Origin: Salminus brasiliensis
Lineage: Eukaryota > Chordata > Actinopteri > Characiformes > Bryconidae
Direction: 5' to 3'
Length of the DNA: 64,000 nucleotides
NCBI RefSeq assembly: GCF_030463535.1
Contig: NC_132899.1
Coordinates: 16,718,490 to 16,782,489 of the forward strand
A program made the translations under genes and the position numbers. A model generated the notes under the pieces. The model saw only the letters and a list, made by a program, of their open reading frames with translations, was not told the DNA's origin and did not search any database. Shown piece after piece: positions 38,101 to 51,200 of the stretch (the stretch's first letter is position 1; the number at the start of each line of letters is the position of its first letter).

Positions 38101-41100
38101 ACCAAGTTGTGAAGTACATGTTATAGTGGCAGTCAGTTTTGCTGATGTATTATGTGAAGTAGATTTGACATTAGGCCACATAAAATGTAAAATGGCCAGA
38201 TGCTTTATGTCCTGAAATGTCATACTGTTCATTCGCTCAGTCTGCCTGTCTTTACCCAGGAACTGGCTTTGCTGTGGATGCGTTTCAGTATGGGACCATT
38301 CAGGGCATTACAGCCTACTTTCTTACGCACTTCCACTCTGATCACTATGGAGGACTAACCAAACATTCAACACTTCCTATCTACTGCAATAAAGTAAGCC
38401 TCTATTACTTTAAAGTACGTGTGCATAAAGCTTACATTAGTTCATGAAGACCTTGTAATTGAGCTGAGTAGTTGGATAAGTTGGACTGGATCATAGTACT
38501 GCTCTTAAACTGTTCTGCAAGGGTTGGCTGATGGGCCTCTGTTATGGTAGATAACAGGTAACCTGGTGAAGAGTAAGCTGAAAGTGGATGAGCAATATGT
38601 CCACATTCTTCCAATGAACACGGAGTGCATGGTGGATGGTGTAAAGGTCACTCTTTTGGATGCTAATCAGTGAGTGCTGAATCTTTTATACTCAGCCCTA
38701 TGTGGGTTTGTCTGTTTACAGTGGTTTACCTCTGGGCAAAATATGTTACTGTGAATAGTAAAGTGAGTAGAAGAGGAACTGATCTCCAATAGGGTTAGTT
38801 GTTTAAAAAAAGAACTTAATGACTTTTGGCTGGCTTCAAAATGTGTTTACAAGCATCTTACTTGCCAAAGGGGTGCCCATATTTTTTGTTTTATTTTAAT
38901 GTATTTTTTTTAATAGAAAGTAATCATTCTTAATTATTAATACATGAAAGAAGTATGCCTTTTGGAAATCAGGTCATTGTTTACTTTTAACTATAATAAT
39001 AATAATAAATAAATAAATAATATATAATAATAGTTATTGTCTCTAGTCTCTAATTAATTTTGTGCATTTTTACTAATTTGTGACTGCATGACTGATCCAC
39101 TGAGACATTATCTTTCCAGCTGTCCAGGGGCAGCTATGTTGCTGTTCCTGCTGCCAGATGGCCAGACTGTGCTCCACACAGGTGACTTCCGGGCTGATCC
39201 GTCCATGGAGCGCTACCCAGAGCTGCAGGGCTTTAGGATTCAGACGTTGTATCTGGACACTACGTGAGTCTTTTGTCTGAATGCAGCCCAAGAACAGAAT
39301 GGCTCACTTCAACTCGGAGCAAAACATAGAACTGTCTAGAACTTGAGGATCACTTCAGTTAATGCTTGGTGTCCTTAGGTAATAAAGATAACAGTTACGG
39401 TAGTCGCTGAAATTCTAAGCCACATGCTTATCTACTTTCCCAAAGATGCTCCATGTCCTTGTAAATGTAGGTAGCAGCTTTCACCAGTGTTTTTGTGTCC
39501 CCTGTTCTGCAATAGGTACTGCAGTCCAGAGTATGCGTTTCCCACTCAGCAGGAGGTGATAACCTTTGCTGCTAACACAGCCTTCGAGCTGGTTACACTC
39601 AACCCTCGCACGCTGGTGGTGTGTGGCACTTACGCTGTGGGGAAAGAGAAGGTTTTCTTGGGTAAGTGACATTTTCCTTCCTGCTATTCTAAGACCTGTT
39701 TCTTCGTGTTCACACATGGCTTCAGGAGTTTCCAGTGGAGAAAGAAAATCCTCTTTGGTGTCTAACAGCATGAGACGTATCGTGGAGGGATTAAGGAAAA
39801 ATGTCAAAGATAATTCTTTCTCTCCTGATGTGCTCCTGGTTTGTTCATCTCCTTTTGTCTAGCTTTCTGTCTGGCCCTTAGGCAACCATACCTTAACTGC
39901 CAGCTCAAATGGAAGTTTCATGTGACTGAGAATCCCATCCAGTGTTCTGCTGTTCCCTCTTCACAACAAATGCTCATGAGTAGCAACATATTTTTTTCTC
40001 TCTCTCTCTCTGCTTTCCTATCCCTTCCTAGCCATATCTGAGGTGCTAGGTTCTAAGGTGTTTATGTCCAGGGATAGATATAACACCATGTGCTGTCTGG
40101 AGTCCGAGCAGATTCGCAAGTGTATCACCACAGAGCAGAAGGCATCTCAGGTCCACGTTCTCCCCATGATGCAACTCAATTTCAAGGTGAGTTTTGGTCT
40201 GTTTGGAAGTTGACAGCCAAACAAGTTCGTTCGAGAATGCAGCATCCAAATAAACCTTAATGGTGGCCATATGGCCAATTTAATTTGGATTGTAATTGCT
40301 CTAATTTGGCCTCTCATTTGAATGTGTTTTTAAATCTCTCATTAGCATACTCAGCAGCCTGAGTATGCTAATGTGTGCTAGGTTTCAGCACAACATGACT
40401 AAAGTATTAAATACAGCTACAGAGTGCAGCAACACTGGCACACAGTCACCCTGGCAAGCATTTTATTTACCCCACAGATTTTTAGGGGTCAGGGTTTTTG
40501 GTTGGTTTCTTTGTTTAACCAGTGCTGATGGATTAGTTATATACTGGGGGAAATCCCCAGTGTACTATTAACAGGAGATAATGTAGGAGTTATGGGTAGT
40601 TTTTTGTTTTTTGCAGTGGCTTGATGTTAGTGTTAGCCGTGCGAAAGACTCTCCCTGTATATTGAGCACTTTTGTCAGTTCAAATCTGAGACTAGACAGA
40701 ATTGAAACATTTAAGACTGTTAACTGTTGTTATTGTGATTAATGGGCTGTGCAGCCCTAAACATGCAGCAGCCTGTTATTAGTGTAGTCATCTGATGAGT
40801 AGTGCTGTAGTCAGAGATGCTTCAGTATGATGCACTGAGCATGCTAAAAATAAAATATTGACATTTTGTAATTGAGTAAAATCATTGTCACCCTTCCTGT
40901 TTTGGCCTAGTGGTGTTTCCAAAAACACAGCACTAGGCCGAAAGTACTCTCTTCAGATTCAAAGTGCAAGCTAAAGCAACAAAGTGATTTGTCCTTAAGA
41001 ATGGTTGTATATCAGGTCTGACGACACATGTCCCTCCCTTTTCCCCCTCCAGTCGTACAGAGTTTAACAAACTGCCTCTCTGACATCTCTTCTTAGATAG

Positions 41101-43912
41101 AGGCTCATAGCCTGAAACTAAGTTCTTGACTGATGAAACAGATAGACATACCTGCAAAACACAATCTACATCCTTCCTGTTTGTTCTTCACATTACATGG
41201 AGGACCATCCTTCTGTCTGAGTGTTACATCCACTGTCCCAAGGGTTCATCAATTTTCTCTTCAAAGGGTTGAAGTACTTGCAGATTTTCATTCCAACAGA
41301 GCAGGAGCACACAGGATTAATTGTTTGAAGACTGAGCCCGAATGATTAAATAAGTAGAGTCAGGTGTGATCCAGCGTATCCAGAATGAAAACCTGCAGCC
41401 TGCTTTTTGCAGATAAGATTGGACACCCCTGCACTGCCAGATCCTACAGATTTGTTTTCCACAACATTAAGCACCACCCTTCTTGACAAAGGGCTACCCA
41501 AAATTTCATCAAAGCTTTGGTCATTTATACACCGGGTTACTACAACTCTTCCTTGCACTCTTAGGTCTTAACAATCCTTAATGAGATCAGCCCCACAGTA
41601 TCTCCAAATCTTGGATCTGGACTACAGCCCAGGTCAGCAACTTGGATCTTCCTACTTTAGGATAGCTAGCAGGACCTTGAGAAAGATCCAACATTCTGTC
41701 CATGAATGTTGTCATGCAGATACTCTTACAGAATGAATCTAATCTTGCTTTGGATTTGGCCATTGCTATGTATAATGGTGGAGTGGCTGTTGCACATATG
41801 GGCAGTCAAAGGTCAGGAGCCTTGTGACAATTTATGTTCAGTCATTGTTGCTATAATTAGACCAACTGGGATTGTTCATATGTGCGCCCGTTGATCTAAT
41901 ACATTATACTTAATGATCTGACACTTAAGCATCTTGTAGAAATTTGGATTTTATTTTGACTTGGTTTATATTGTGCTAAATCATTTAAGGTTTTGTATCT
42001 AATGACAGTCTGTTTATCTTCTTAATGAATGTTTGTTTCCAGACTTTGAGAGCACACTTGGATAAATTTTCGGCGTCATACGATCATCTGGTGGCTTTTA
42101 AGCCCACAGGCTGGACCTTCACTCAGTCAGGGGATGTGAAGAACATACAACCTCAAGTTCAGGACAACATCAGTATTTATGGTATGTAATCTGTCCGTTT
42201 GCTTCAACTCAGTTGGTTCTACTATAAGCTGCACATTTGTGTACATTCGGCTTTCTGTTTAAAAGAATCCTTACCTATTAGAATTACTGTTTGTTTACAT
42301 TGATCTTGTAAGAAAGTAGGCATTTATAATGAAGCCTAAGGTATTTCTTTACCGTAGTATTACTGGTAGCTGTTGATTTTCAAGCAATTGGCTCTGGAGT
42401 GTTTCAAGAATAAAAAATAAAGATTAAAAAGCAATTTTTGAATTTCTAAATATAAAAAAAAAACAAATCATGTTTTGGAATGCCGAACTCTTCTTAAATC
42501 AGAAATAAGATTAAAGGGAATCACCATTAAACAGGGTCTAAAACTTGTATATATCATATTCTTTCCACTGAGTGAATAAATATCCACCAGTTGAGTGTGG
42601 CAGATTTGCATTAGCAGATGAAGGAGATAGCATAGATATTTTAGCAGACAAAGCAAAGAACATCTTTACATCCTGCCAACCTGGAGAGTATTGTAGACTA
42701 CATATGTTCTTAGTACTGAATGGAATATGTTTATATTATTGATTAATGGTAGAGGTCATATAGGTGTAGAGGATCAAAAATCTTCCATATCTCATCGGTG
42801 AGCAGTACTACGCTTTTGTATCCAGCTAATTAAACAATTTTGAGCAGCCCAATAGTACAATGAAAAGTCAGGAAGTGTCAGTCCACCTTTCTCTTAGGTT
42901 TTAGTTAACGTTTTAGAGTTCTTCCAAAAATTGAGTCTACCTTTTTTATGCACTTAGAAACATGCATTGAAATTAACTAAAATGGATAACTTAATCATGG
43001 CAAGACATTAATTTTTATTACATTAATTCATCCCAAAAATTTAATTGGGAGCAAATCCCAGCATTCCATTTCTTCTTTGATATTAAGCAGGACATTATGG
43101 GATTTTGATGATTTTTTTGGTTTTAGGGCTAATAGTAGTGGATTGTGAAGTCCTTTGGCAGTGACCTTGTCATTCTCTCACTAAATGGTCCGCTTTAAGT
43201 GAGTTACAGTTTGATTATATTGATTGCTCTTACTCTTCTGCTCCTACTAAAAATGCTGAATGTTCCAGCCACCAAACAGCATGGCCCATATTAACAGAAT
43301 CAGCAGATGTGTTTTGACCCAGAGAGACTGTGGTGGGGGGGGTTTTGTTTGTTTTTTTGCAGTTCTGAGATTTAATTTCCACATATCAGCATTCTGTAGC
43401 CTAGTCAAGTGCTGCCCCAAGCAAAAGTCACATCTCATTTCACAGGCTTTTCTCAGGTCATATCCAGATGCCAAACTTGAATGAACTGAAAGAGCATGTT
43501 CCTCTGTAACAAATAAACTTCATATAGCAAAGCCAGAGAGATTTGCCACTGGGAATTTATTTTTGCTTTAAAAAAAAAACACGTTTTCAAAGAATTTTGC
43601 ACGTGTAGCTGGATGACTGACATGCATATAGGTTCTCCTGGAAAGTTGAAGAGTTATGAGAGTTGAATTATTTTTTTATCCTGGTCGTGGATTTGTGTTC
43701 CAGGCATTCCATACAGTGAGCACAGCAGCTTCCTAGAGCTGAAGCGATTTGTGCAGTGGCTGCGGCCTCTGAAGATCATTCCCACAGTGAACATAGGCAG
43801 CTGGAGCAGCAGGAACTCCATGCAGCAGTGCTTCAGCGAGTGGCAGGCTGGGGCGAAAGCCCTGCATACGGTTCCACGGAACGGCAGCTGTAACTCCTAC
43901 ACAAGGCAGTAA
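35197..43912 (+). CDS. dclre1a: DNA cross-link repair 1A (SNM1A) 5'-3' exonuclease
   Basis: Coding exons are 35197-35650, 36281-37663, 38260-38393, 38551-38669, 39120-39263, 39516-39661, 40032-40186, 42043-42181 and 43704-43912. All have GT-AG ends and compatible phases, giving 960 codons plus stop (human about 1040). SNM1A is a nuclear metallo-beta-lactamase/beta-CASP nuclease that digests past interstrand crosslinks. Visible are a UBZ4-type finger (C120, C123, H138, C142), a PCNA-binding PIP box QTDIGVFF starting at residue 499, the metal motif HFHSDH at 636-641, H697 in HCPGA, D719 in HTGDF, and H898 in SEHSS. The large second exon encodes the poorly conserved, Ser-rich middle. ATG 35197 is the first in frame. 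A MITE occupies part of intron 1. It converges with PLEKHS1. Confidence 0.94.
35745..36050 (-). mobile_element. MITE family B, reverse-oriented copy
   Basis: This is the inverse of the family B element at 24.7 kb. It contains GGTGGTGATCATCCAACATT and GTCCAATACTTTTGGGAGG, and it ends near 36,047 in GTGTCCAAGTACTTTTGACC. It lies in intron 1 of DCLRE1A. Confidence 0.65.
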
Positions 43913-44330
43913 TGCATGGCAGTCTAGCCTTTGGCCAAGTAGTCAAATGGTGGATTTTGGACCTGATGGAAGTACAGCTGGACAAAGGACCTCTCCTCAT
44001 TTAGAAAGATGCAGGGGGAAAATACAGAACCACATTTTATACAGATTTTTATACTGTTTTTTTTATAGCAGGCTTTACAGTATTGCATGGTTATTTACTA
44101 CAGTTATTTTCTAGTAAAAACCTGTTTTACATCTGCCAAGCCCACTCAGAATAAATAGCAAGCGATCAAAGCAGTTTGAAAGAAAGATTTTTAAATAATA
44201 TTGAATTGTCAGTCTGAGGTGGGCATGTTGTATAGTTTCCTTAGATGTCTTGTCCTAATATTGTTTATTCCATTACACTACAATCTATTCTTTTGAATGT
44301 TTTAATTTTGTATACAAAATATGTAATTAA

Positions 44331-44336
44331 AATAAA
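44331..44336 (+). terminator. Polyadenylation signal AATAAA for DCLRE1A
   Basis: A canonical AATAAA lies 419 bp after the DCLRE1A stop, in AT-rich DNA, and is followed within 30 bp by TGTGTAGTCTTTTGTAATGT, a plausible GU-rich downstream element. An earlier AATAAA lies near 44,150. Confidence 0.5.
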
Positions 44337-44404
44337 TTCTTTTTAAGCGTATGTGTAGTCTTTTGTAATGTGTTTACAGATGAATTTATGATATCCCTAT
44401 ATAC

Positions 44405-44560
44405 ATTTCCTAAACATGAAGGAATATACATTGGCCATGCAACAAGACAATGACCCAAAACAAAGTAAATTATTTAAAGAATGGTTGAAAAAGAAGACAA
44501 CTTGTATGTTGGAATGTCCAAGTCAGAGTCCTGACCTTAAACCTTATGATGCTGTGGTAT
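44405..44560 (+). mobile_element. Tc1-like transposase fragment
   Basis: Words CAAGACAATGACCCAAAACA and CAGAGTCCTGACCTTAAACC correspond to the QDNDPKH and QSPDLNP region of Tc1-family transposases, around the second catalytic Asp. The frame is interrupted. A short relic. Confidence 0.55.
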
Positions 44561-45251
44561 GACTGCCTTGTGCACAGCCCTCTTCCATTCCAGAAATTTT
44601 GATGAACTGCAATGAACTGAACTGAATATTTACTAAATGTGCTCAGTAAACAACATGAACAGCACACCTATTTGTGTTATTAGTTCAGTTAGACTGTGTT
44701 TAACTAGAATTGGGATTTGGATAATGATCAGAAGTCATGAGTTACAAATGCAGAAATATATATTTTTTTAATCATTTGTATATTTTTGACAAATGTACTT
44801 TATCACACACTGGAGGCATAATATGGTATGGCATGTTTCTTTTAATATAGTTTGTTTTTTTATAATACAATATATACAGTGCAATCCAATATTACATACA
44901 TCAGGCTATTTAACATGCTTTTTACTAATTCAGTGCGTGTTACAAAATAAGACAAATCGTTGTTATGGTGATGAGAGGAAAGATTTCTTCAAGACTTTCA
45001 GAAAGTGTATATTTGTCCAAGATTTCTAGCTTTGGTGTTTATATGAGCAGTTTATCTTCACATTGTATTTCAAGCAGAAACCACTAGAGGGATCCATGCT
45101 ACGTAGTAACCCATGACAAAGGATAACTAGAAAAGGAAATGTATTAACAGCAGCGCTGCTCACTGTAAAGCACTGAGCCAGACCCCACATAATGCATACT
45201 TCTAGTGACTAATGAACTGTGCAGAGAGGTGCTCTAGGGTCAAAAGACCCC

Positions 45252-48173
45252 TTATGCACTGCATCCACTTAAAGGTCGAGATCCTGGTTGTCTCAGAATT
45301 GTCAGTTTTACCTGCAGTTGAAAGATTATTTTCAGTATGTTTTCAGGTACAACAGGAAGTACATAATAACACTGCTGTGACATTTACTCTTACCTCATCT
45401 TTACTAAGTCTCCTTAGATACGTTTGTACCTCCTCCAGACTGTCTGTGAGCAAGTCATTGATGGCCACGATTTGATCCCCCTCATGGAATGGGCCAGAAG
45501 ATTGGATATGCTTCCAGTCAGACACACTGCTCAGGACAGAGTGACAGTAAAGTATTTGAAGTTAATTATTAATAGTCTGTAACTTGTTTAACCAAGTTCA
45601 GCTATGTTTTGATGACATCAGAAGATATAGAGTGCTATCAGCATTATCAAAACTCTGATCATGGGTTTGTTTTTAGCACACTCCTTACCATGGCTTTCCT
45701 GCTTCTTCTGAGAAGATCACATTTTTTTTCAGCTCTTCTTGGCTCACGCAAATCTCCTTCTGCACAGGGTTGAGTGCTCCACTGAGAAAACATGCATCTT
45801 TCATTAAAATCTGGCCAAATGACCACTCCAAATACCACAGCCAGTCTGCATTCTAGACTCTTCTACTTAAGTTGAGGAAATCGATATTTTTGTTTGTCCA
45901 TCTAGCAGTCATTTGGCTCACCTTTCCTGTGGAATCTGTCTGCTTGAACCAGTGGAACCGCTCTTGGTGTTCTGGAATGCATCGTCAGGGCCTTTATCTC
46001 CACCAGTTAATCTACAAGCAAATAACTTTCCCATCAGCATGAGGAAGGCCTCCTACTCTGTTCCATTTATATTCCAGGTATATAAAAGTAAAACAGTGTT
46101 GTGTGTTTATTTTTGTACTCAGGAAAGTACTGTATGAATCAGCTTGGGGGTGATCACACTGAAAGACTTCAAGTATCTTTGCTGAATAAAGTGAAGTGTA
46201 TTGTGACTTTTTTTGGGGTGGGGTGGGGTGGTGGTGGTGGCTTAGTGGTTGGAGCGCTGGGTTAATAAAGACTGCTTGTAGGTTTGATTCCTGAGTTTGC
46301 TAAGCTAGCACTGTTGGACCCTTGAAAAAGGCACTTAACTCTCTCTGCACCAAGGCTGCCCACCGCCCTAGGCATGGGTGCTCGCTGTATAACTGAGTGT
46401 CTTTGCTCACTAGCAAAAGCTGGAGGCCAAATTCCATCTGCATCTAACTCAAATGGTAAATGTGGCTGTCTGTCACTTTCTAAATGTGTTTAAGTGCAGT
46501 GTTCTCAAAATTTTCCTTAAATTACATGCAAAGCCAAACTTTTCTCAAGAACTTTAGCGTAACTGAACCTAACAAGTAAAAATAACTCAGTTCATTAATT
46601 ACATTTGGTGTCTTAACATGGTTAGTTATCAGGCTGTCTTAACAGTCTGAGAGTTTACAGTGTTTTATTCAGTATAAGGCTTAAATCTAATTAAAATGAG
46701 GTAATGACTTTGCAGTTTTTGTTCTTTTTACATGCAGTTTTCAATGTAATTTTTGTTATTTTTGCTACTGACCAGATTATATAACAATAACAATTATATT
46801 GTGAACAGTATCCCAGTTGCAGCTCAGCTAGCAAATATGTATGCTGAATTTACCTCTGGCATGGATGTCCTGTATCCTGACCCTCGTCAACTTGGCCATT
46901 ACAGAAATCCCCGCTTAAAGACAAAGCTGATAGGCAATTTGTGTTTTTCCTGCCAAAATGAAAGAAAGGCAAATATGTGAAACAATTAAATTACATAAAC
47001 CTTTACAGAAGTACCATAGTAACTTTCCAGCCATTGATGACTGTATGTCTTGGGTATGAGGATACAAGGTCAGTAAGAAGTTTCTGTAGTAATCACAGCT
47101 GTTAGACAAGTCTGGCAGGTTCTAAAAAAGGCAACAGTGAGTGTTTATCAGTGACTCCAGTTTACTTTGACCGCATACCCACATAAAACATAACACAACA
47201 TTGTTTTATCTCAGCCTTGTTACTTCAGGTCAATTTGACCTTTCAAGTCATTGTTGAGAAATGTATGGAACTAGTAAATCCTCCACAGGAGTGAGTCAGC
47301 ATGACCACAGCATTTCTGTCTGCAGTTTAGGTGTGGGGGGTCTGTAGTTGTTTTTTCCGGTCTCTTTGTTTGTATCAGATCGTGGCTTACACAATACTTT
47401 ACAACTAAATAGATCAGTGCCCTTTAGCCTTCATTCGGAGGTATGAGCATGTCATGCTGATTTAAGACAATGTTTTCAAAAATCTATGTGAGCAAACTTT
47501 AGCTAGGAGAATCAAATAAATCAACATCTAATTTCTTATGTTGTAAAGCTGCCTTGTGACAACACCATTTGTAAAAAAGGCTATACAAATAAATTTGATT
47601 TGATTTGATTTGATAATAACACTGGTGCAAAATATCTTTTGGTGCACTAAATTATTTGAGTAAAACTAGGAGTTTACAGATGAATGTCATGGCAATGTTG
47701 GGCTGTCTTTATACTGTTCTTCTTCTAGGCCAGAATGAGTCATGAGTCCTGACCTTAACCCTATTAAAACGATGTGGACTGTGCCTCAAAATCAGATTTG
47801 TGCCAGAAAAAAACAACAGGTTTTATGGAAAAGTGGTCTAATATTCAACAAGAATTTTGCCAGAAGTTTGCTGATGGTTATCAAAAGCATCTGGTCAAGT
47901 TGCAACTTGCTAAGAAAACCCCAAGTTTCAAAAAAATCACTGAAAGCCTAATATTACTGTGTCCATAATGCATATTGAAATTATGAACTACAATTGTAGC
48001 TTAAATATTGTGCTTTTTCACTAATGCACTTTTACATAGTGTAACAGAAATATAGGGCTAAAGACATAACATGTCTGTTGAGTGTAGCCTACATTCAAAT
48101 CCAACTCTGCTACTCCTGAAGATGTCACATGCCATGTCAGTGCTGTAATGTAGGCTAGCGAATGAAGTAAATA

Positions 48174-48248
<75 letters not shown>

Positions 48249-51200
48249 ACTTCAATCAGAATTTAACACTACAGTCTGCTCACTATAAATCCCATGAAAC
48301 ATGGCAACCTGTGCAGGTAGTAATGAGGTGTCCAAGAATAATATATGTGCTGCTGGTCGATATGCTACTGCTTGATTTGTAGCAAATCTAATGTCTAATG
48401 ACAGAACAACATTTATGACCTGCCAGATTGTAGAGCACAAGTACTTACTGCGTTTGTAGGTTCATGTCATCTTCACTGTCCACTGCGATTGCCACCTTCC
48501 TCCTGCCATTGGACAACACACATTTTCATTTGTTATTTATTAACCCTTGTGTTTCAAACTTCCATGACAGATGTACACCACCAGGGTACAGTATAAAGAA
48601 TATTAAGACTAAACAAGGGAAATATGTGTGAAGGTTGCATGATAAATGTACTCCAATTAAAGGTAAATGTATATTTTTCCTCCTGGAGAGCAGTATAGCA
48701 GTAGCAGTAGCAGTAACAGGAGCAGTATATAATGTATTTTATGAGTTTATTTTGCTAGAGTTAGTTAGTTAACTGATACTGAAATAAATAGTCTTACACG
48801 CTTGCCATATCCATGTAGCAGCCGGTAACCTCTTCCTCTTCCTCTTCCTCTTCCTCATCTTCACTTTTCTTTGGGAAGAATTTCAATGTCAATATACGCT
48901 CTTCTAAACCCAAAGGTGCTACGAAGGGTTTGTTGAGCAAAACCATAAAACCATGTTTATAATAGAGATGTGTGAGTGTGAAGAACTTTTTTTACTAATT
49001 CCACAGTTCTTCACACTCACACTATTACAAACATTGTTCTTATTGGAACCAAAAGTAGTTCTTTTATGGCATCCCTTAAAGAACCCTTTGTACCATCTTT
49101 ATTTTTAAGAGTGTACTGTATGTGTACATAGGTGTATGTGCGTGTATGTGTGTACTTAAGTGAAATAAAACATACTGGTGATGTTTTCATCATGAAACTT
49201 CTCGGATAATCGTAGTGATCGTACAGGGTTGTAAATTCTGGGGCAGACCTTCTCGCTGAAGGAGACGGTGTTCTTTTCTGCAACTCCTGGAAAAAAGGAA
49301 AAGAAGCAGTAAGCAGCTAGGACTCTGTAAGCTCTGTTTGAAATGTTTCATATTTAAATTCTGACTCACCTGCTCTTCGCTTTCAGCAAGGTCTTGATCA
49401 TTATAGGTTGTTTTTACATGTGAGGGCTCTGATATTGACCTCGTTTTTCTGTTTTCCTAGTAAAAGCATGAACCATTTGAATGTTTAAGTACAGTATTGT
49501 ACAATAATTGAACTGGATTTGTTGCACAGACAAGTATCCAGGCCCAGTTTCCTAAAGGCATCTTAATCTAAACCTCGGCTTAAGTGGTAGAGATTGAGCA
49601 AGCGAGTTCATGTGATGCCCGCTTAACCATTTGAGAATCATTTTGGCGCTAAGATGCTTTTGGGAAACCCTGTCCTAATGATTTGTAATGTTTTGCAATC
49701 TGTGTAAAAAATGTGCTTTACCTCTGGAATGATCAGCGTGTGTGTCTTTAGAGCTGCAAATATGGCATTAAACCAGCCATCCATCTCAGTACTGAGAGAA
49801 AAATAGAGTGTTTTCTAAAGTTAAACATGGTTTTTCCAAAATCATCCAAAATCAGTACTGTTTATATAGCAGCTGAGATCCTTCACCTCTAAAATTGAGC
49901 AGCTAAACAACTAAGCTTATTATTAACACCTGAAATATTTTACTATTGTTTTCAGTGGCATTAATATACAATAGGATGTGTGCCTTAGGATATGGATGCT
50001 CAAGTAATTGACTGGCCTACTTCTCTATGGGAAGAATAAAACAGCTTTACCACTTGCCTACATGACTACAAACACCAGCTTAGATCCTCTCCAAGACTGA
50101 ATAACGGGGCTTTTCACAACATTACAAAACTATAGATACATTAAACCATTTATTCATCCATAATCGCCAAGCTTCATGGACCTGCCAGCTACATTACTGA
50201 TTAAGTCAAAGCTTGATGTGTACATAAATCATGCCTAACCTGTTTTCTCCAATGAGGAAATAGTCTCTGTCTATCACCCTCATAAACAGAACACAGGACG
50301 AAGAACACCGAAAATTCTTTTGAATCCATTCCCATGTAGGGTGTGCTTCCGGCTGCAGCAAAAGCAAAGAGGTCCTAAATAAAAAGAGACATGAACCAAA
50401 ATGATTGGGCCATTTCACAGATATATTGTAATCATCAGAATACATAATGTGGTAATTTGCTTCAGTAATATTGTTATTTTCACTGTTGCAAAAATTTGTT
50501 GTTAGTTAATTACATTGTGACAAAATTTTAAGATTAATGGGCAAACTAAAATGGTATTACATTTTTAAACCTCAATTACTTATGAAAACCTAAGTAAAAT
50601 ATTAAATATTTATCAACAATAGTTTGTTTGTTTGCCATAAACTTGTAGTAAAGTAATTTTTGACTACATTTAAACTATGTTTGATGACTTTTGATGGCTT
50701 TGTTATGTAAATAGTGTATTTTTTATGTGACTATAATATCGCCAATATGTACATACTCATACAGTTCGATTTCTCCTATGGGCTTGTCTCTCTTATTTTC
50801 ATCCTTATAGTACTTCAGCTCGTGGAGGTGCCCATTGACCATGCTGAGCACAAAGAACCTCCGCTTCCATGATTTCTGCAGAAGTTTACAAAATCACATA
50901 GAATTTTTTTAAAATTAAAAGAAAAAATCTATATTCCTGGACTAACGACCTTTTTTTTTATGTTTAACTTCACCTTAATTTGAAACATACCATGGATTTA
51001 GTGAGGACAGACGGAGGGGGTGATTTGTAGAGGTAGCCTGACTGCACATCCTCCACATCTGAAGTTGGGACCTCATAAAACATGGAATTTCGACCCACTT
51101 GAGAATAGAAAAATTATATTAACAAAGACAATAGTAATCATCTGACATCTGATACTCTACCAAGCGTAGCAAAAAAAATCCCTTAATAATGTGTGTGCTA

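Larger units (their letters stand above)
43913..45251. other. DCLRE1A 3' UTR and convergent spacer to PLEKHS1
   Basis: DCLRE1A 3' UTR probably runs to just past AATAAA at 44331-44336, about 420 bp after the stop. Beyond it, 44,405-44,560 carries a Tc1 transposase scrap, followed by AT-rich DNA. The PLEKHS1 stop is at 45252 on the minus strand, and its 3' end must fall in this interval. No minus-strand polyadenylation signal could be chosen. Confidence 0.5.

Noticed and set aside
46915-47116. Exon-like segment (NLPDLSNSCDYYRNF...) with an acceptor at 47,117 and a possible GTTACT donor, inside the PLEKHS1 gene
   Set aside because: Its open frame does not match the phase of exon 9 (phase 2). 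In the required frame it hits a stop, and its 98-nt length is not a multiple of three. Exon 9 joins cleanly to the exon at 46,011 instead.
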